Assembly (NCBI RefSeq): GCF_037975245.1
Contig: NC_092573.1
Span: 10,202,001 to 10,266,000 of the forward strand
Source: Apostichopus japonicus
Taxonomy: Eukaryota > Echinodermata > Holothuroidea > Aspidochirotida > Stichopodidae
DNA: 64,000 nt
Direction: 5' to 3'
The position numbers and the translations under genes were made by a program. Below the pieces are notes generated by a model that was not told where the DNA came from, ran no database searches, and was given only the letters and a program-made list of their open reading frames with translations. Positions 49,001-58,917 of this stretch are shown here, piece after piece; position 1 is the first letter of the stretch, and each line of letters opens with the position of its first letter.

Positions 49001-50744
49001 TGCTAGATCCCATTTACATACAACTTTTCTAGCATAATAACAGTAACAATATTTCATACCATTTACCTATGTGGTAGTTAATAAAGTTGGATAATTTAAT
49101 ACAAATTATTGTGACTATTTGTGATAACAATGTGAAACCTCAGAACTATGCTTTGAAGCATTGATATCCATAAATTGTTCATTTCTTGAAAATGAAGTTT
49201 GTATAGTTATTGCATATAAAGTCAAGGGAATAGTTTGGAACAAAGTTATATTTACAATACACTGGAGTGTTTAACTATATGGTTGGGGATTTTTTGGCAG
49301 TTTGTTGATCTGTCTCTCTCTCATGTTTGTTTTGTTTTTTGAGACATGAAACTACACTTTTATGGTATCAGCTTATCCTTAATTTTTTTTGTACAGTCCA
49401 AACGAAGCAAAGTTGGAGACTCTTAATCGTACATGGCCGCCATTTTGGATCAAACTGGTTTCAGCCTGGTCTGGTGCATTGCTCTTTAGCGTGAAACTGT
49501 TCTACAAACACTGCGTTCAGCCAGCACAGCAGAGAAACAACGGATTAAGAAACAGAAGGGGCAGGTGAGTTCTATGGGCTGTGTAGAGTGAAACTGTTTG
49601 TTTGAATATGTGAACAACGATGAGTTGAAGATGTTCACAACACAGATGTGTAAGTGATGTTGAGTGGACTATGGCATGCCAACAGGGCCATAATGTCTGT
49701 CTACTCTCCTTGCTTCGAAAAAACAATCAATGCAGCTATTTTCACTCATGTTTTAAGTTTGTCAATTTGTCATTGAAGTTAGACAAAGTGTGAAACAATT
49801 CCTGAGAATGGTCATATAAATTTGACGTGAACCAGAATCCCTATAAACCTATTCCCCATAGCCTGGTGGTGTAATTCAAGTGCCGAATTTGGTGTGTAGC
49901 CTGTATTACAAACTGAGGCCTTTTCCCGTCCTATTTCACATCAAAAACTTCTTGGCTTTTCATAGCTGCTAACTTGGTAACAGTGCTCCATGTACATCGT
50001 TGTTAAGTTGACAAGTGGGTCACATGAGTGAAAATGCTGCCTTTGATTGGTTATTTAGTAGGATTAAGCTAGAAGGAAACAAAAAATGAACACACTCATA
50101 ATTGTTGTCTGAAAACCTGTTGCATTATAGAAAGATCAATGTAAGGCATTCACCAATGTAAGGCTTTTACATGACTATGCTTGCAACTACTATATTGCAT
50201 AAATTACAACCAATTAACTGAGGATTACTAAACTGTATGGAACTCAATTATTTGAGGGATGCTGTGGAGTGCCAGGGAGCAGTGTTAAAGTTTTTGAAGA
50301 GTGTGACATTCAAGTTGCATTATTTTTCTGAAATGGTTGGTTAAACGAAGTCAGCAACAGAGCGTTTATACATATATAGAATTACTAAGTGAGAGTTTGA
50401 TCATTCCATGGTCTGCTCAGGAAAAAAATTGGGTGTGGAAGGTTGGGGGCGGGGTCCCAGGGTCTTTGGGGACAGGCCCCTCAGGTTACAGTTATAACCT
50501 CACTTGTATTTTTCTACTATTCTGATATTTCTCTTTATTAGCATAACCACAACCCTCTGTTGATTGGCTACATATTTATCCCCATGGTACCCCTGTTGTT
50601 GCAGTATTCCAGGGACCAGCACCTCTAATGTGATCCTCTGTCCCCCTAATTTGTCCCATGCTTTTCTCTCTTTTGCAAAATACATTCAGTATGTTACAGC
50701 ATTCCTTTCTCTTCTCTTTTAGGAATATGGAAACCCAATTCTAA
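28031..50744 (+). CDS. SERINC: Serine incorporator (SERINC/TDE1 family) ten-pass membrane protein, fourteen exons, 517 residues
   Basis: Exons: 28031-28063, 29546-29704, 34461-34639, 36363-36539, 38474-38517, 38979-39155, 39398-39496, 40914-41088, 42721-42790, 45911-45973, 47390-47438, 48065-48203, 49397-49564, 50723-50744. All are GT-AG and every phase agrees. Family marks: Cys-rich N-terminus ([19 protein letters not shown]), [11 protein letters not shown] (span 1), [14 protein letters not shown] (span 2), [28 protein letters not shown], and the strong C-terminal signature YSYTYFHV...[14 protein letters not shown], then [10 protein letters not shown]. About ten membrane spans are visible. 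NDT and NTS glycosylation sites lie in the loop at about residues 300-310. The N-terminus and YSYTYFH block resemble vertebrate SERINC5 most, but I cannot assign a paralogue. Family members are lipid-scramblase-like proteins of plasma and Golgi membranes, once proposed to load serine into lipids. The tail after the last span ([16 protein letters not shown]) is longer and more basic than usual. Confidence 0.95.
30125..30262. repeat. About 13-bp tandem repeat (GCAAAATGGTTAT)n
   Basis: About ten degenerate copies of GCAAAATGGTTAT in SERINC intron 2, with insertions such as GCGGAATGGTTAAAT. It is a non-coding minisatellite. Confidence 0.85.
31853..32140 (-). mobile_element. tRNA-derived SINE in SERINC intron 2
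   Basis: On the minus strand the head reads GTGGCCAATTGGCTAAGGCG (A box TGGCTAAGGCG) and later GGTTTGATTCCTG (B box), a clear tRNA-like polymerase III promoter. The body contains the words AAAGTGCTTTGAGACC and AAAGCGCTATATAAA, familiar from marine invertebrate SINEs, and it ends in ATTATTA-type repeats. GTTGTTA at 31846-31852 and 32141-32147 is a possible 7-bp target duplication. It is oriented opposite to SERINC. Confidence 0.78.
35861..35943. repeat. 41-bp tandem duplication
   Basis: Two identical 41-base copies starting ATAAATCCTGCCGTGAAGTC at 35861 and 35902, in SERINC intron 3. Identity of the copies indicates a recent local duplication. Confidence 0.95.
39790..40275. mobile_element. 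hAT-type miniature element in SERINC intron 7
   Basis: The left end is CAGAGCTCCCAACTGACCCG and the right end TTGGGAGCTA is its partial inverse. Exact 8-bp duplications TGCAAATT flank it at 39782-39789 and 40276-40283. The left 110 bases repeat ACCCGC and CGCGGGT words. An internal stretch (TTCTAAGTGCCACCATTTTA) is shared with the element at 59476-59918. It is non-coding. Confidence 0.83.
44925..45115 (-). repeat. Diverged tRNA-headed SINE copy with a single body unit
   Basis: On the minus strand, TAAGTCAGTAGAGCAC resembles an A box and GGTCACTGGTACATAC a decayed B box. To the right, CAGTACCTTGCATAATGTGT and AACCAGGAATCTTACC match one unit of the 76-bp array at 14495-15175, as does the following TTTGATACAA. 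It shows what the SINE looked like before the body was amplified at the PRCC locus. Confidence 0.6.
45156..45514. mobile_element. hAT (Charlie-like) miniature element in SERINC intron 9
   Basis: It begins CAGGGATTCCCTAACT and ends AGTTAGGGAAACCCTG, a 16-bp inverted repeat with one mismatch, flanked by exact 8-bp duplications GTCTAACC at 45148-45155 and 45515-45522. The ends resemble the CAGGGGTTCTCAAACT type known from Charlie-group hAT elements. It is 359 bp long without coding capacity. Confidence 0.92.
46002..46118. repeat. Small inverted-end repeat next to SERINC exon 10
   Basis: CAGTGGTGTAACC at the left and GGTTACACCATG at the right are near-perfect inverted copies 117 bp apart, with a GGTTGGGGGGGTGGGG interior. 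No matching target duplication is found. It starts 29 bases after the exon 10 boundary (45973). Confidence 0.55.
47456..47807 (+). mobile_element. TTAA-flanked non-autonomous element beside SERINC micro-exon 11
   Basis: TTAA occurs at both edges (47456-47459 and 47804-47807). Just inside, AGGCATTGAA and its loose inverse TTCACACCCT form weak ends. The interior is a diverged reverse complement of 3393-3730, which proves it is a dispersed repeat. The left edge lies only 17 bases after the end of the 49-base exon 11 (47438). TTAA targets suggest a piggyBac-type origin, but the ends are too weak to be sure. Confidence 0.6.
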
Positions 50745-51700
50745 CTTTGAAGCAGACAGAATGTTTCATGACAGCAAAATGCAGACATTTGGTTTAGAGG
50801 CAGAGAAGAAGAACTAACAGTTATGTATTCCATAATTCAGAAGAAAATTGATCATAACACTATATTTATTTATAATCGGTTACAAATGTGTTCATTAATG
50901 TAACACAATTATGTAACACAATAGGTTAGTACAGTAATTCATTGCAGGATATTCAACATTCCTGTAAAATTGACATGAAAACACTGACATAGGTCATCTA
51001 GTAAGCCTGTCTTCCCATAGACTCACAAATGTAACAGAGGAGATCATTAATGTGTTATAAAACATGTTAAGCATATTTGTGCATATTTAATCTTATGCAC
51101 ACCCCCTTTGTGGTTCAATTAGCTATAATCATTATAGCAGAGCTGGTCCTAACATCATTTGATATATGTACATTCTTATGTATTTTTTTCTTATTGTTAA
51201 TAATTGTCTTTCCAATTGGAGAAACATCAGAAGTATATTTTTTTCTTTGTGGACTCACACCCTTAGTGCCAGCTGTGTGAATGTTTTATCTGTGGTGACC
51301 TTTGACATCTTTTTGTTTTGAGCTCATTACCCGAATTCATGAAAATGGTTCGTTGTTTTTTTTAAATATTTTAATCTGAAAGCTGGAAAGTGGTTACAAT
51401 TTTAAACGTTTTCAACTTTTTAAGATTTGCAGACTAAAGATACTTAATACTCAGTAATCCACAAAAAGTCATGTATTCATTTGTCAGATAAATATTTCCG
51501 ACAAATATTTTTGCTTTAAATGTACATTTTCTGCAACTGAATTTCGAGCACAGGAGAGATTATAAGAACTGACTGGTACTCCTTGTCAGAAGTAAACAGC
51601 ATTATTAGAAATAAATCCATGGAAGGAGTAAAATGGCTTCACCAGAATACAATTGTTCAGTTTGTTAAAGTTAGGGGTGCTGCATCTGCATTGTAAATAC
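50745..51700 (+). other. SERINC: Probable SERINC 3' untranslated region
   Basis: This follows the SERINC stop codon in the last exon. The first clear AATAAA hexamer downstream is at 51610-51615, so the transcript may end shortly after it. The stretch is AT-rich with no recognised repeat or coding feature. Confidence 0.45.
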
Positions 51701-52840
51701 TATTTTTAGTTACAACTAAATTAAATATCTAGGTTAGGAGGCTAACCACTATTAAACTAACACTTTAACTTTCTGTCCATTTTCCCTTTCTTTTGTATTA
51801 ATTATTTATTTGTTTCATTGGAGGCTGACAGTTTTGTTATTGTTTGGGATCTCCGTGGCTGTATATTGTAGGAATATTCAAAAGTGCTGTGGTATGGTCT
51901 AATTTTGGTGCTTCATTACTTGTAATCACGGTCATACATGCTTTCTTCATATTTTGCTTTATTACATGAATATTCATGCACTTTAGGATCACAGCACCAA
52001 GACCTCAAGTTTTGTTCATCTCTCAAGACAAGTTATAATGTGGCAAGTTGCATTGCCTCAAGAAGTACGGTGTTGCATGATACTACATTGATCGTGTTAT
52101 GGTTAGAGTTAACCCTAGGGGTTAACCCTAACCATAGGGTTTCCCCGGCCCACAAGATACGTCATTCATTGGGCTGTGTCATGCATGATGACTTTGTTCG
52201 ACATATTAAACTGTGTACAAAACGGTTCTCTTGAGAAATACTGTCACGTGAGGATTGGCTGATCACAGTTAGACATTTATTTAAGGATATACCCCAAGGA
52301 AAGTACATTTCTATGACGTAAAGAACTTGTTCCCTTCACAAATAGCCTTCACAGACAAGAACATTTTCTATTTCTATTTACAAGCAAAAGTAAGGACCTA
52401 TGTAGATGCTTCATTGCATGTTCTTGTTTATTGTTTATATCGTTTGGTTTTTCAGTTTGTTTATTAAGGCAGGTTGAATATTCAAATTTCATTGTTTACT
52501 TCAATAAGTGTCACATTTTGTATGTGGTATTAGCATATAACAACATGCATATGAAAAACGTTTCAATATCCTTGGTACCAAGCAATGGAACGCGTCTCCC
52601 TTCAAATTTGGGGATATATGCGATAAAATTTGTTGTTCAACTTTTTAGGGCTTCAGAGTAAAAGTCTGAAGTTAATTTGAAAAAATGTGCTATTGTTTTT
52701 TGTTTTTGTACCTTTTGGCAGCTGTAAGAAAACTGGTACTGATAGTGTCTTATGCAATTAACCTAATTGTAGTCTTTGTTGTTATCCTTTGCCCTGGAAA
52801 GAGCATGTATCCCTTCCAAAAGGACCTGTGAAACTTCCCT
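51701..52840. other. Intergenic AT-rich DNA
   Basis: No exon is recognised. The one notable structure is a near-perfect palindrome at 52099-52135, ATGGTTAGAGTTAACCC then GGGTTAACCCTAACCAT, which contains telomere-like CCCTAA words. Confidence 0.5.
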
Positions 52841-52846
52841 GGTTGT

Positions 52847-52998
52847 AACACCATCAGGATCCCATCAGGGTCCTAACACCATCAGGGTCCTAACACCATC
52901 AGGATCCCATCTGGGTCCTAATACCATCAGGATCCCATCAGGGTTCTAACACCATCAGGATCCCATCAGGATCCCAACTCCATCAGGATCCCATGGTT
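52847..52998. repeat. 28-bp minisatellite (ACACCATCAGGATCCCATCA...)
   Basis: About five to six copies of a 28-base unit built from CACCATCAGG, ATCCCATCAGG and GTCCTA; one copy lacks its middle 11 bases. Units differ by single bases (CATCTGGG, GTTCTA). Confidence 0.9.
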
Positions 52999-53098
52999 AC
53001 AGTCTCAATGAAGAGAGGACTGGGCTTGAGATTGGATCCAGTTGTTTGTGTTTCTTGCCCAGGCTCTATCTTGTGTGACTTTTCTTAAAATATTTTAT
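52993..53098 (+). mobile_element. Body fragment related to the U2-headed SINE
   Basis: GGTTACAGTCTCAATGAAGA, GGATCCAGTTGTTTGTG, TTTCTTGCCCAGGCTCT and GTGACTTTTCTTAAAA align in order with the body and tail of 1969-2161 (CAGTCACAGTCCCGATGCAA, GGATCAGTTGTTCCGTAG, TTTCGTGCCCAGGGTCT, GTGACTTTTCTTAAAA). The U2 head is absent and a 28-bp minisatellite stands in its place, so the copy is truncated or rearranged. Confidence 0.7.
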
Positions 53099-53712
53099 AG
53101 TCGATTAATTTTGAAATACCATCCAGTGATCATTGTTTACATCAGGTTAGCATTACAAGGTTCTCAACATTGTTCAGTATCATTGAGAATTAATAACAGT
53201 ATGGTGTGTGTTTAGTATGAACTCACCTAATGTTCCATAGTAAATATTTAATAGTATATTAATTTTGAAAAACCATCCAATAATCTGTTGTTTACATCAG
53301 GTTAGCATTACAAGGTTCTCAATATTGTGAAGTATCATTGAGAAGTAATAACAGTATGGTGTGTGTTCGGTATGAACTCACCTAATGCTCCATAGTAATT
53401 ATTTAATAGTAGATTAATGTTGAAAAACCATCCAGTGATCTGTTGTTTACATCAGGTTAGCATTACAAGGTTCTCAATATTGTGAAGTATCATTGAGAAG
53501 TAATAACAGTATGGTGTGTGTTCGGTATGAACTCACCACATGTTCCATAGTAATTATTTAATAGTAGATTAATGTTGAAAAACCATTCAGTGATCTGTTG
53601 TTTACATCAGGTTAGCATTACAAGGTTCTCAATATTGTGAAGTATCATTGAGAAGTAATAACAGTATGGTGTGTGTTCGGTATGAACTCACCACATGTTC
53701 CATAGGAAATTG
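53099..53712. repeat. About 155-bp tandem array, four units
   Basis: Units start at 53099, 53252, 53408 and 53563 (spacing 153-156). Each contains ATTAAT.TTGAAA, CCATCCA (CCATTCA in the last unit), TTTACATCAGGTTAGCATTA, CAAGGTTCTCAA and ACAGTATGGTGTGTGTT. The later units are almost identical and the first is more diverged, so growth seems to have proceeded from one side. It begins exactly where the U2-SINE-related body ends. Confidence 0.95.
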
Positions 53713-55491
53713 GTACCTTCAAAACCTGCTTTAGGGAGGGGACTTTCTCTGAGGATTATGTCAGACCGTCTCTGTTGCTCAATTTGTGTCTCCATCTTAG
53801 TCTTGTCTCCTTTCATTTTGTAAGGTAGGTAGGGGTGGAGAGGGGAGGGGAGGTCGGGAACGGAGGGAGCGAGTGTTCTTTCACAAGCCCTCAAAGCTTG
53901 TTTTGTTCAACACCTTATACCTTTCTATCTTACAAGGCACTATTATTGAAATGTATATTATTGTAAGTTGATTAACAGATTGTTAAATCAGGTCATATCA
54001 AGAGAATAAGGTATTGATAAGCGTTGAGTGTTCTGCTAGATTTGAGGAAAATCCCTTAAACAGATGAAAAAATGGGAAATGGGAGGATAGTCTTCCAAAA
54101 AAGGGAGCACTTTTATCTTGAAAAACAGTGAAAATTACCATATAACTTTCATGGAATTATCATGTTTTACTTTTGTCATAACTATCAGTTTCTTCTTCCT
54201 TCTTGTAAGGTTTATAAATATTCAATGAACAAATTTTACAATTACTCTCATGCAATTTCTAACATTCTGTTCTTTTCTAATCTTTTTCAAATTTTTGTAA
54301 CTTTTTCAATTATTTGATCTCTGAAATTTTGTAATGTTGTGATTTACTCTGTAAAAAAAAAACCCAGAAATATTCTTGATTGAATATTCTTTTAATTATT
54401 ATCATTGTGTTAAATGAAATGATTCAAAATTTGAGTGGGAAAGTGTTGTCCTAATTTTATCTGTTCATTTTACTCCTGTCCAAAGCTAACAAAGGAATTA
54501 TCATATTTTTCCATAAACTTATGTGTCTATTAAGTCTTTGCTATGCTCATTCCACATTAAAGCTCAATATTTTGTGTTCTCTTCAGTTCTCAAATTGCAC
54601 ATTTGTTTCTTTTTTCTTGATTATTCTTTGGTTTGCTGGTCGGTTATTTTACTGTTACTAATGATCTGTTTGAGGTAAAGATTGCACTTTGTTTATTTTA
54701 CTTTAATAATCTAACTTGACATTTAGTTTTGTTTGTGTTTTGCTTTATTTGGTGTTCTGGTTTTAATATGTTAATATCCCTTTTTACCCCAATGTCAGTG
54801 AAGTAGAAGTTTTGAAAAAGAACATTCTTGGTCAAAAAAATTTACCACAATCCTTAGATAAACATTCACTCACAACTCACACTGTAGCAGGGGATGTTAA
54901 TTTATGTAGAAGAGACCCAGTAACATGCAAGACCCTTTAAACTGCTGGGGTTGATCACTGTACTTTATAGTCAAATAAACAGACCATTATGTCAGTGACT
55001 TCAATGCAACACAAAACTCAATGGGGAAGTAAGAAGTTTTAAGTCCTCTTTTAACCCTTGATGCATCCTGAGGCTAACGCAATGGTGGACTGGTGTTAGT
55101 ACAGATGGAAACACTGTTCACAAGTACATACAGGAACAAGGAAGAGGACATAAAAAGTCTGAACATGATCCAAAATGTCTTGATAAGGCTACTTGAAAAA
55201 TCTGCTGCTGTCTAGAATCTCTATTCTGGCTTTGAATGTATATATGTAGTGGAGTAGGGGTGGGAGGGGGGGGGGGCAAAAAGCACTGATGCCAAATATA
55301 ACAAATTAACAACACAACACCAATCTTCAAGGATGTATGAAATGGATACAAAATCCGTTTCTTATATTTTAACAGACCATGAAAAACTGTCCAGATGAAA
55401 ACAAATGTTTGAAAAGCACAACTAAACAAAATGTTGTGGCCTGAACATGTTTCCAGTGCATTACAATTGTGGCAATGACTACAATGCAAGG
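53713..55491. other. Intergenic DNA without recognised features
   Basis: AT-rich, with a G-rich patch at about 53830-53870 and a G-run at 55262-55276. No exons, RNA genes or full repeats are recognised. Confidence 0.5.
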
Positions 55492-55499
55492 TGTTGCAT

Positions 55500-55883
55500 C
55501 AGTGGCGGAGCTAGGGGTATTGGTCAGGAGGGGCGAGAATGGTCTGTAGGGGCGCTTTCGACACAGTCTAAGTGGAGCGCCACCATAGGTTGGCGCGTAG
55601 CGTACAGAAATTTTTTGAGTAAAGATACTCCCTAGAACGCCGGAAATGACCCTTTTCGGGCCTAGCTAATTTGCAGATAAACGAAGAATAAATAGGCGTC
55701 ATCGCCAAATTACACTAACAAAATGTGACAAATGTCAATAGGTAGATGAGAGCGCAATAAAAAAGTCAATAATCACGAATAAGTAAAAAGTGGTACAGAG
55801 CTGAAAAGAGCGCCAGCAGTCCATCTGAGTCCGTCAGGGGGGGGGGGCATTCGCCCCCCCTGACTATGGACGCTCCGCCACTG
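55500..55883. mobile_element. hAT-type miniature element, sister of 4262-4651
   Basis: It starts CAGTGGCGGAGC and ends GCTCCGCCACTG, with exact 8-bp duplications TGTTGCAT at 55492-55499 and 55884-55891. Its interior is the reverse complement of the 4262-4651 element over nearly its whole length (for example GCAGATAAACGAAGAATAAA against TTTATTCTTCGTTTATCTGC-type sequence). The poly-G and C-run near the right end match the G/C block of the sister copy's left end. Confidence 0.95.
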
Positions 55884-55891
55884 TGTTGCAT

Positions 55892-57014
55892 ATTCATTCA
55901 TTGTTTGCGTTTCTTGTTAACAGAAAGGACTTCTTACAGAGCTACATACATACCTGTCGACTGAGACGCAAACATACATCATTGATTTAGCCAATATTTT
56001 GAATACTTTCAAAGATACATATCTAGCATACCAAAATAGATATAGAAGTTACAATGACCAGCATTTCTTTTATGTTTTACATTTTCAAACTGTTATATGT
56101 CTTTGATAATATCAACAGTCATAAAGGTGGTTACATGGGAGGGATGAGAAGGGGGGGGGGGGCTGCTGCACAAACTTCAAAGGGCAGTAGAAGTAAGAAC
56201 TTCCCAATGTACAATGGTATTAAAGGTGAGGCTGGACCACATACTAGAAGATCGACTACCCTACTGGTTCACCTATTGCTTGCTTTGTACCCCCACCCCC
56301 CCCGCCCTACGCGCCCCATCTTGCAGACTTGCACATATGACCAATGGCTGACATAAGAAAGAATTCCCCAGTGTTTTGTCGAAGAGCGACGACTTTTAAC
56401 ATTCGAGGGAGCTATACGCATTTTGCCAGCAGAACCGTATACAGAAATACAGGTCTGTTTGCAACTTTCGAGAACTACTGTAGTGTGTAAGTCAAACCTG
56501 ATCGAGCTGTACAAAGCGCAGTTCTGCAGGTTCGAAAACTACGGCAATACAGAGTAGGCTTATATAATACTCTTAGCTGTAATCCGGACAACGCTATATG
56601 GGCATACACTAAGTGGGAAGGACACTGAGAGAAATATTGTGAATTTTTTATTCCAGAAAGATATTAACTAGACTAATATCACTTTTTAGAAAGCAAGCTG
56701 ATTTGAAAACTTTAAGTTGTGAAGTGAAACATGTTTAAAACAAGATTTCCGCGCAATTGGTTACATTCAATCAAGACTTTTATGTAGGCCTATAATGTAG
56801 TATCATCATGGAGTTAGTGAACCTAGGGAATATCCATGATATCACATTTGTTGAAAAGAATAAAAGATACACATTTGATTTCGCATAATTGGAATGACCG
56901 ACAAAAGATTAAACAATACTTGTACTCCTTTTTTATTAAAGGAAAATCACCCAGGATAGAGCCAATTAGGCACGAAAAAACAAATATCTTAATCCTAATT
57001 CTTAGTCCAGTCCC
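55892..57014. other. Intergenic DNA without recognised genes
   Basis: It contains a G-run at about 56148-56162 and a C-rich patch near 56291 but no inverted ends with matching duplications. Nothing else is recognised. Confidence 0.5.
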
Positions 57015-57018
57015 TTTA

Positions 57019-57416
57019 TGTAATGACAGAGAGTAAGGAAAAACAAACAAAATAAATCAAATAGATTCCGTACTTCTCTGTACGTGGTGGCAACTTTATT
57101 GGGGGTTATGTTTAAGCATGATAAGAGGGCGGTGGATAATATCTACTCCCGGAGAAGAGTAAATTACTCTACCATGTTGACTGATGAACTACATCTCTCA
57201 ATAAATGACGGTAATGAGAACAAAATAGTAAGATACAATATGGCTGCCGTTGAACGTAAAGCAAGGTGATTTCGTAATGAATAAAGAGAGAACGAACAGG
57301 GCTTACTGAGCGAAACCGCAAGCGCTGAACATGGGACGCCAAATAGAACAAAAGTATACTAGAGAGTACATGCACATTACGTAAATAATCGTTAGCCTAA
57401 TGGGCACTACCTCACA
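57019..57416 (-). repeat. 3' LTR of a Ty3/gypsy element
   Basis: A 398-bp direct repeat of 58918-59321. On the coding (minus) strand it starts TGTGAGGTAGTGCC and ends CATTACA, so it has the usual TG...CA ends. It differs from its partner by about three substitutions and two indels (1 and 5 bases). The 4-mer TTTA at 57015-57018 matches TTTA at 59322-59325 and is a likely target duplication. Confidence 0.95.
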
Positions 57417-57428
57417 CTCTCCCCTGCT
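57417..57428 (-). other. Polypurine tract of the LTR element
   Basis: On the minus strand AGCAGGGGAGAG directly abuts the start of the 3' LTR, the expected position and composition for the plus-strand DNA primer of a retroelement. Confidence 0.8.
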
Positions 57429-57605
57429 AAAGGAAGTTTGTCCTCAAACGACCAATCTATACGAGATATCTGAAATACGATAAAATGGATTAATATGAAA
57501 GAAAACTTTTACAATAAAAATATGCATGCGTATCCGCACTACCAACTAAAAGTATTTGGCAAACTATTGCTAGCAAAACACTGTTTATCTTCAATCAAGG
57601 TTGAT

Positions 57606-58742
57606 CTAATAACGTTTGACACGCTCAAGCAAATTTTGGGTTTGCCGACACAAATCTGCTAACTTATTATCATACAAGGTACTATTTGTCACACTGCTAA
57701 TACTTCTTGGCAGGTGGCTGATGTTAGAGTGAAGCCCTCTGGTGACTCGAGCACTGCGACGTAGTGGTTGGGTGACCTCGCTGTCATCAGACCATGAATC
57801 AGAGTCATCACTGGTTGATTGCTTACGTCTCGTTAGGGCACCTTCAAAATGTCGGCGGAAACCGTAATCCTCTTCACTACTAGAGTCACTGGAAGACTTC
57901 CTTTCCCGATCACACTGAGCTGGGGCAACGGGTTTGAAGACAGCAAAAGGTACGTCTATCAGCTGTGGACATGTCCGTATTTCCCGCCGGTGTACCGTTC
58001 GCTGTCCACCACTACCATCGGCCGGTTCAATGACGTACACAGAACCTTCATTGGGGCGAGAGACGATTTTAAAGACTGTGGAACTCCATTCATCCGCTAT
58101 CTTGTGCATTCCACGGGGATGGTTCTTCAGGTATACCCTGGTCCCAAGAGTTATTGGATGAGATTTGGCCTTCTTGTCATACTGAGTTTTACGAGCCTCT
58201 GCTTCCAAAGACATCTGCTCCCCTGCTTTCTTGAACGCCATCTGTAAATTCTCGGTATGTGACGTCACCCAGTTAGCAATGGGATCCGTGTCGTCTGAGT
58301 CAGATGGAGAATCTACACGCCCCAGCAGGTAATCCACTGGAAGGATTGGGTCCCTTCCAAACATCAAGAAGAAAGGAGACAGACTTGTGGAAGTGTGTGG
58401 TGTGGAATTATAAGCATACAGGACTTCTGGGAGATGGTCTGACCAACGGCGCTTCTTGTTTGGCGGCAGAGTCTTCGGAAGATCATGCAGAATCCTGTTG
58501 AACCGCTCTGCTTGGCCGTTGCCTTCCGGATGGTAGGGTGTTGTTCGGCTCTTGTTGACCCCATACACTTTACATAGGCATTGTATAAGGGACGATTCAA
58601 AATTTCGGCCCTGGTCAGAGTGGAGTCTCTTTGGTGGTCCATACAAAAGGAACCAGTTCCGAACTAATACCTTAGCAGTTGTCTCCGCAGTCTGGTTAGA
58701 TGTAGGTATAGCCTGCGTAAACTTGGAGAAGACATTTGTCAT
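57606..58742 (-). pseudogene. Ty3/gypsy integrase, N-terminally truncated by deletion
   Basis: The open frame of about 379 codons is a retroelement integrase. FSKFTQAIPT, LHSDQGRNFES (second catalytic Asp, residue 44) and YHPEGNGQAERFNR (catalytic Glu, residue 80) show the D(35)E spacing. The downstream GTRVYLKNHPRG and FKIVSRPNEGSVYVIEP region is the GPY/F-like C-terminal domain. The HHCC zinc finger and the first catalytic Asp lie upstream of the deletion breakpoint and are absent, so the protein cannot be catalytically complete. A serine/acidic tail follows (SSSDSSSEEDYG). The plus-strand frames over it are shadows. Confidence 0.92.
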
Positions 58743-58843
58743 CACAAGTATGTTTTCCTTGCCTCTTGTGTCTTCTCATGCTCGAGACTTTCTGCAAGAG
58801 CATCCAGCTGGCGCTGCAGGTCCTTCATCGCTGATTTTGACAT
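58742..58843 (-). pseudogene. Gag N-terminal fragment fused out of frame to integrase
   Basis: The frame opens MSKSAMKDLQRQLDALAESL just after the primer-binding site, the position of a gag start, and stops after 33 codons. The TGA overlaps the ATG ACA codons of the integrase frame, which is in a different register. The last few codons (about KTYL) come from integrase DNA read out of frame, placing the deletion junction near 58750-58765. The predicted helical, charged sequence suits a gag start, but I do not recognise the family from this piece alone. Confidence 0.7.
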
Positions 58844-58896
58844 TTTATATCCACCGCCCTTTTATGCCGTTTTAGATTTTAAAAATAGTATTGCCT

Positions 58897-58914
58897 ATCC
58901 CACTTCTGACACCA
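58897..58914 (-). other. Primer-binding site matching tRNA-Leu
   Basis: The plus strand reads ATCCCACTTCTGACACCA, identical to the 3' end of animal tRNA-Leu with its added CCA. The complementary site on the element strand, TGGTGTCAGAAGTGGGAT, lies 3 bases inside the 5' LTR, where minus-strand DNA synthesis would be primed. Confidence 0.9.
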
Positions 58915-58917
58915 AAA

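Noticed and set aside
57849-58875. Several plus-strand frames of 65-132 codons
   Set aside because: They lie opposite the integrase frame on the minus strand, which has clear catalytic motifs; the plus-strand frames are shadows.
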